Below are positions 59,701-64,000 of a stretch of 64,000 nt of DNA, in pieces (the first letter of the stretch is position 1; every line of letters begins with the position of its first letter). This DNA comes from Leptobrachium leishanense (Eukaryota > Chordata > Amphibia > Anura > Megophryidae): the NCBI GenBank assembly GCA_009667805.1, contig CM019063.1, positions 57,892,881 to 57,956,880 on the forward strand. Direction: 5' to 3'. The notes beneath the pieces were generated by a model. It saw only the letters and a list, made by a program, of their open reading frames with translations, had not been told where the DNA came from and ran no database searches. Both the position numbers and the translations under genes were made by a program.

Positions 59701-62316
59701 AGCATACCAACTAGTAAAAGCCATGGTGGGACAGGAGATCCTCACATAGAAGGGGTTCCCTATCCTCTCCGGACACTCATTTCTTCGCACTTACCTCTCT
59801 GAACCTGCCCATGACCAATTAACTATGTAAAATACCAATTAGAGCTGGATTGAAAACCTACTTCATAAAACATAACTCTACAGCAATGTTTCCCAAACCT
59901 GGCCTCAGGACCCTCCGCCTCGCCACTTTTTCCAGATATCTGAAGCACAGGTGATATGATTTGCTGCTCAGTGATTGCAGGATTCAGTCTGTATTTCCCC
60001 AAGGTGAAACTTAAAACCTGGCCTGGTTAAGGGTCCCGAGGACAGGTTTGGGAAACACTACTCTACAGGGATGCGTAAATCATAACGCCCGACACGTGCA
60101 GTTTCTGGAGCCGGGTTGGTTTTGTTTTTTTTACATTTAGCCCACCCAAAATTTAAATAAAAACTAAAAATTTCCTTCCCTTTATTAAAAGGTAACAATG
60201 CCGCTGCACGCATTTATTTTATTTCTTTGTAAAAATAATAGATTTAAGTTTATTTTATATGTAATTATTTTATTTAACTATTATAATTCAATACATTTTA
60301 GCCCCTTCACTGCTGACGACGTGTGGGACACGTCCTCAGTTACTCCCGCTGTATGCTGAGGACGTGTCCCACACGTCATCAGCTTTGCGGGACCCCCGGT
60401 GGAGATACTCACCTCTCTGTCCGGGGTCCTGCGGCGGTCTGACTTCAGCGTCCTCAGACGCTGAAGTTAAGACCCGCCCGACGTCAATGATGTCATTGCG
60501 CCATGACGCCATTTCCAGGCGACCCCCCGGCAATGCCGGGAGATCGCCTGGAAGGGAGGGGGGGGGAATCCGTTCGGATCCCTCTCCCTCCCGATCGGGA
60601 GGTCCGACAAAGAAAAGCCAGGCACCGCTTAAAAGGGGAGAGTCTCCCCTTTTAAGCGGTGCCTGGCTTTAACGACTTAGGCACCGGGTCGCACTTTGCG
60701 GCGCCGAAGTACGGCCTAGCTCCGGTGGGGGCCGCCATCTTGGATGGCGGGTCCACCCTGGCTGCCTGACGTCCTCACGCATAGCGTGATGACGTCAGAT
60801 AGCTGGGGAATCCCTAGCTGCCCGGGGATTTCCCAAGGAAATCCCCTGGTGGAGATAGGGGGTTCTTTTGAACCCCGATATCTCCAGAACTGTGGCAGCT
60901 AGGGGTCACGGAGGGGGGTCATTCTAAAGGCCTGAGCATGATCGAATGATACCCAACATGACCAGGTATAAAGTAAAAAGATTTTTTTTTAAAAAAAATA
61001 AATAATAATAAAAAAAAACAACATGTATTTTTTTGTGTGTTGTTTTTATTAATGCAGCAATATTGATCACATTTCAATTATAATGTGAACAATGATGCTG
61101 CACTAATGATTTTTTTCTATGGGGTGCGTTTGCTAAAAATCACGTAATTCCCCCCAAAAAATGTAATAAGTCCCCATTTCTAATTTTTGTACAAGCTCAC
61201 CCCATAGAAAATATAACCGCAAATGTTCATGTGATAAAAGGTGAAAAAAACACTTTACACGCTGCAGATGATTTAAAATTCAAATTTTATTGCATTTCTT
61301 GTTATAATATACAAGCAGGACATGACGTATACATATAAAAATGATATATTATGAATCTGCCGAGTCTGCCAGAAAGAACGATATATAATATGTCTGGGTC
61401 GTATAATAAAATGTGGCTTCAAATCGCGTTTAAACATGAGCGAAAGCGGTAAAAATTAGCTCAGCACACAGCGGTGAAATGCCTCAGCAGTGAAAGAGTT
61501 AATAATATACTGTATTTTGGTATATACATTCATTTAATAAAATAAACACCATAATTGTTTTTGAGTTTTATTGCTTTGGAGCTCTGTGATTCGCTCATAC
61601 TATGCATTCAGCACATTACTATGAATTTTATTGCTGTGGAATTCTTTGATACGCATATACACAATGCACATTACTGAGCTTTATTGCTGTGGATTCTGTG
61701 GTACACACATACACCGGGCACATTACTGTGATCTGTAATGAATGGGTTGTATGAGTGCGAGTAAACTGCAATGGAATAAGAAGTGTTTTATTTCAACTAA
61801 ATACCTGTGTTTGTTCAGTATGTGGTTAAGAATAAAGACCTAATGCTATTTTGTTGAAATTAATATTACTTATCAGGACAAATCGATCGTGTTGCCACTT
61901 TAGTCCACTGGACAAGTAGATATTTGTAGAATTTCCACACCGCTGCTCTGTATTTGCAATGACACAAAATATACAGAGGAATTCTAATTAATAGCAAACC
62001 TTAAAGCCGCGAGTATAACGCAAAGCCCTGGGCTGCGTCACATGGCCCCGGGTTGGTCAGATCCCATATAGATCATTAGGTTTTAGGATTGCAGGAAGGT
62101 AAAGCTAAATAGACATATCACCTGAATGAAGGCATTTGCTTGAAGACACTTTGAGTTTTCGACTGTGAATTTAAGTCCATTCTTTGTGGTGAAACAAGCT
62201 GCGTGGTCTTTGAAGTGAATGGCCTTGAGGATGTTGGACAGGTTGCGCACATTGTCCAGGGTGCAGCTGAATACGTACTGCTCCGCATTATCCTCAAACT
62301 GGGAAGACGACGCCAT
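53696..62316 (-). CDS. rad1: RAD1 checkpoint DNA-clamp subunit (9-1-1 complex), complete CDS, 5 coding exons
   Basis: Exons in transcript order: 62316-62122, 59548-59440, 57717-57459, 56645-56547, 53879-53696. Total 846 nt, 281 aa (human 282). Segments in order: LDNVRNLSNILKAIHF, FTVENSKCLQANAFIQ, MFRINLTVLLDCLSIFG, CYQGYGHPLTLFLEEGGVV, TLDFDFCSTNVINKIILQS, EAFSELDMTSDFLQITMSP, STFGNAGSAHLDYPKDSDL, LSCKVSIRTDNRGFLSLQ, and the acidic end CCPDEDVEGADT. RAD1 forms the PCNA-like RAD9-RAD1-HUS1 ring loaded at DNA damage to activate ATR. All introns are GT-AG and in phase. Upstream of the ATG the minus strand reads TTTCTGTCTCTATGAAG then GACAACCCAGAAC, which looks like a 3' splice site. A non-coding first exon therefore probably lies beyond 62.4 kb. 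Confidence 0.96.
54531..54953. mobile_element. PIF/Harbinger-type MITE, copy 5
   Basis: Ends GGCTAGGGTCAGAC and GTCTGACCTTAGCC, with TAA at 54528-54530 and 54954-54956. Confidence 0.9.
55014..55120. repeat. Inverted repeat, about 35-bp arms
   Basis: AATAGTGTTTAAATAAAGGT and its complement ACCTTTATTTAAACACTATT enclose a 34-nt loop. Confidence 0.75.
55126..55920. repeat. CA/TA microsatellite complex
   Basis: Alternating (TA)n, (CA)n and (TG)n runs with a recurring CTGCAATGTGTGTATATAC-type spacer in both orientations. Long Tyr/His/Thr frames on both strands are products of the repeat. Confidence 0.9.
56674..56720. repeat. (TA)n/(CATA)n microsatellite
   Basis: About 17 TA units followed by TACA units, 29 bp upstream of the RAD1 exon ending at 56645 on the transcript strand. 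Confidence 0.9.
56770..57165. repeat. Interspersed repeat of unknown class, copy 3
   Basis: Shares the GCTCGCGAGATCCTGCAGGT start and the TAACGCTAATTACTCTCTGC hairpin with 52500-53160. Confidence 0.55.
57880..58057. mobile_element. hAT MITE (GGTCCTCAGG family), copy 5
   Basis: Ends CAGCGTTTCCCAACC and ATCGGGAAACACTA; flanks TCCTAGGG and TCCTAGAG agree at 7 of 8 positions. It interrupts a T2-type end (TTAAAGGGACACTTTAGGC, 57833). Confidence 0.8.
58058..59439 (-). other. RAD1 intron 2, no gene seen
   Basis: Unique-looking intron sequence between the RAD1 exons at 57459-57717 and 59440-59548. Short open frames show no recognisable domain. Confidence 0.5.
59881..60060. mobile_element. hAT MITE (GGTCCTCAGG family), copy 6
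   Basis: Starts CAGCAATGTTTCCCAAACC and ends TTTGGGAAACACTA; ACTCTA lies on both sides, so the duplication is imperfect. Confidence 0.7.
60302..61498. mobile_element. 1.2-kb MITE with CCCTTCACTGCTGA ends
   Basis: Inverted ends CCCTTCACTGCTGA and TCAGCAGTGAAAGAG; TTAA follows the right end and TTTA precedes the left, so a TTAA-target (piggyBac-like) origin is possible. Two strong hairpins lie inside (60311-60382 and 60614-60670). Non-coding. Confidence 0.6.
60614..60670. repeat. Perfect 57-nt palindromic hairpin
   Basis: AAAGCCAGGCACCGCTTAAA and GGGGAGA are followed at once by the exact complement, ending AGCGGTGCCTGGCTTT. Confidence 0.9.
61502..62121 (-). other. RAD1 intron 1 (coding numbering), repeat remnants
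   Basis: 61562-61730 is a stub of the GAGCTCTGTGA/GCACATTACT satellite with TTTATTGCTGTGGA units. 61743-61935 resembles the ends of the 54482-56436 element (AATAAAGACC, GGACAAGTAGAT, TTTCCACACC). Confidence 0.55.
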
Positions 62317-62495
62317 GTTCTGGGTTGTCCTTCATAGAGACAGAAATTAGTCACCACCTTAGACTTTGAAATCGGATGGTTCAGTTAAAGACAAAAAGAC
62401 AATACAGTGTTAGCAAGTACAAAAAGTAAATGTCTTGAAGGGTATTACATTATTATACAGCGCCGACACGTCTCCCCACACATTACATTATTATA

Positions 62496-62737
62496 CAAGA
62501 AGAAAAAAATAATACAATACCAGCGCTGCTTCAATAAGGTCCACTAGTGACACCCAATTTAATTTCCAGTGAGGACAGAGAGATACACAGACGTTTTGGG
62601 TGTGCACTACACACTGAGGAAGGGGCTGTGACCCCGAAACGTCTGTGTATCTCTCTGTCCTCACTGGAAATTAAATTGGGTGTCACTAGTGGACCTTATT
62701 GAAGCAGCGCTGGTATTGTATTATTTTTTTCTTCTTG
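62496..62737. repeat. Large hairpin, 101-bp arms, 40-nt loop
   Basis: Arms 62496-62596 and 62637-62737 are essentially perfect complements (GCGCTGCTTCAATAAGGTCC against GGACCTTATTGAAGCAGCGC). The loop reads CACTGAGGAAGGGGCTGTGA. It interrupts the 38-bp minisatellite, one or two units of which lie to its left (62443-62495). Confidence 0.93.
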
Positions 62738-62851
62738 TGAATTGTTTACCGTCTCAGTTGGATGCTGAGAGAGGGAATCAATACTCAGCTGCATGACCAT
62801 TTCTGTGCATTATAGAGGGTGCTAACGGACACCTCACTCCTGCTTTTTTAT

Positions 62852-63893
62852 TTTTTCAAGTATTACATTATTATACAGCGCCGACACGTCTCCCCGCGCA
62901 TTACATTATTATACAGCGCCGACACCTCCCCGCGCATTACATTATTATACAGCACCAACACGTCTCCCCGCGCATTACATTATTATACAGCGCCGACACC
63001 TCCCCGTGCATTACATTATTATACAGCGCCGACACCTCCCCGTGCATTACATTATTATACAGCGCCGACACCTCCCCGTGCATTACATTATTATACAGCG
63101 CCGACACGTCTCCCCGCGCATTACATTATTATACAGTGCAGACATGTCTCCCTGCGCATTACATTATTATACAGTGCAGACATGTCTCCCTGCGCATTAC
63201 ATTATTATACAGCGCCGACACGTCTCCCTGCGCATTACATTATTATACAGTGCAGACACGTCTCCCTGCGCATTACATTATTATACAGTGCAGACATGTC
63301 TCCCTGCGCATTACATTATTATACAGTGCAGACACGTCTCCCTGCGCATTATATTATTATACAGTGCAGACATGTCTCCCCGCGCATTACATTATTATAC
63401 AGTGCAGACACGTCTCCCTGCGCATTACATTATTATACAGTGCAGACACGTCTCCCTGCGCATTACATTATTATACAGTGCAGACACGTCTCCCTGCGCA
63501 TTACATTATTATACAGTGCAGACACGTCTCCCCGCGCATTACATTATTATACAGTGCAGACACGTCTCCCCGCGCATTACATTATTATACAGTGCAGACA
63601 CGTCTCCCCGCACATTACATTATTATACAGTGCAGACACGTCTCCCCGCACATTACATTATTATACAGTGCAGACACGTCTCCCCGCACATTACATTATT
63701 ATACAGTGCAGACACGTCTCCCCGCACATTACATTATTATACAGTGCAGACACGTCTCCCCGCGCATTACATTATTATACAGCGCGACACGTCTCCCCGC
63801 GCATTATATTATTATACAGTGCAGACATGTCTCCCTGCGCATTATTATACAGTGCAGACACGTCTCCCTGCGCATTACATTATTATATATGTC
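62852..63893. repeat. Minisatellite, 38-bp unit, about 28 copies, upstream of RAD1 coding start
   Basis: Units of ACATTATTATACAGTGCAGA plus CACGTCTCCCTGCGCATT. Several copies have 36 or 37 bp, and the GCGCC type at the left gives way to GTGCAG at the right. Long frames in all three plus-strand phases are artefacts. It lies 5' of the RAD1 ATG, in intron 1 if the non-coding first exon is further right. Confidence 0.95.
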
Positions 63894-64000
63894 TGCAGGC
63901 ACAGTGCAATGTGAACTGAGGTGAAAAACCCTGTAAAAGTGACATACAATAGTTTATAACCATAATCATGAGGTGCAGAGGGCCCTGCTCCCAGGAGTCA

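Noticed and set aside
62819..63924. Three frames of 262-366 codons (HYYTVQTRLPA-type repeats)
   Set aside because: Products of the 38-bp minisatellite, open in all three phases.

Overview
The window is vertebrate nuclear DNA, most likely from a frog or another amphibian. That reading rests on three multi-exon vertebrate genes with long introns and on a dense, young DNA-transposon load: Tc1, PIF/Harbinger, hAT, piggyBac and T2/Kolobok-type MITEs with TTAAAGGRR-like ends. There is also a PNMA-type Ty3/gypsy element and many minisatellites. No bacterial, plasmid or CRISPR features are present.

Host genes. (1) TTC23L, plus strand, enters from the left edge. Seven coding exons lie between 526 and 12494, and a probable terminal mini-exon lies at 17121-17148. 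Its first intron in the window (683-4372) has the ends of a minor-spliceosome (U12-type) AT-AC intron. (2) BRIX1, minus strand, has a complete CDS in ten exons from 37809 down to 17967 (338 aa). It is tail-to-tail with TTC23L. (3) RAD1, minus strand, has a complete CDS in five exons from 62316 down to 53696 (281 aa). Its 5' UTR probably lies further right. All exon junctions given keep the reading frame. In human the order is TTC23L-RAD1-BRIX1 with RAD1 and BRIX1 head-to-head. Here BRIX1 comes first and both genes read leftward.

Layout of repeats. TTC23L introns (1-17 kb) hold a Harbinger MITE, a 2.3-kb hAT-type element with a perfect 8-bp target duplication, a degraded Tc1-like transposase, an intact 1.6-kb Tc1 element (344-aa transposase), a tRNA-derived SINE, and a second, broken Tc1 inserted in a minisatellite. 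BRIX1 introns (18-37.7 kb) hold piggyBac-, hAT-, T2- and Harbinger-type MITEs, some nested, a long hairpin, and three minisatellites with 39-, 31- and 28/34-bp units. Between BRIX1 and RAD1 (37.8-53.7 kb) lie a 7.7-kb LTR retrotransposon sitting inside a satellite array and a 3.1-kb autonomous Harbinger element with two intact, interleaved antisense genes. RAD1 introns and upstream DNA (53.9-64 kb) hold a 2-kb element with a 5-bp target duplication, CA/TA microsatellites, a 1.2-kb MITE with large hairpins, a 240-bp hairpin and a 38-bp minisatellite.

How the parts relate. The three host genes act independently: TTC23L is a TPR protein, BRIX1 a 60S ribosome assembly factor, and RAD1 a subunit of the 9-1-1 DNA-damage clamp. 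The mobile elements form donor and passenger sets. The Harbinger element shares its terminal repeats and TWA target site with at least five MITEs in the window. The identified transposase genes and the retrotransposon coding region lie outside host exons.
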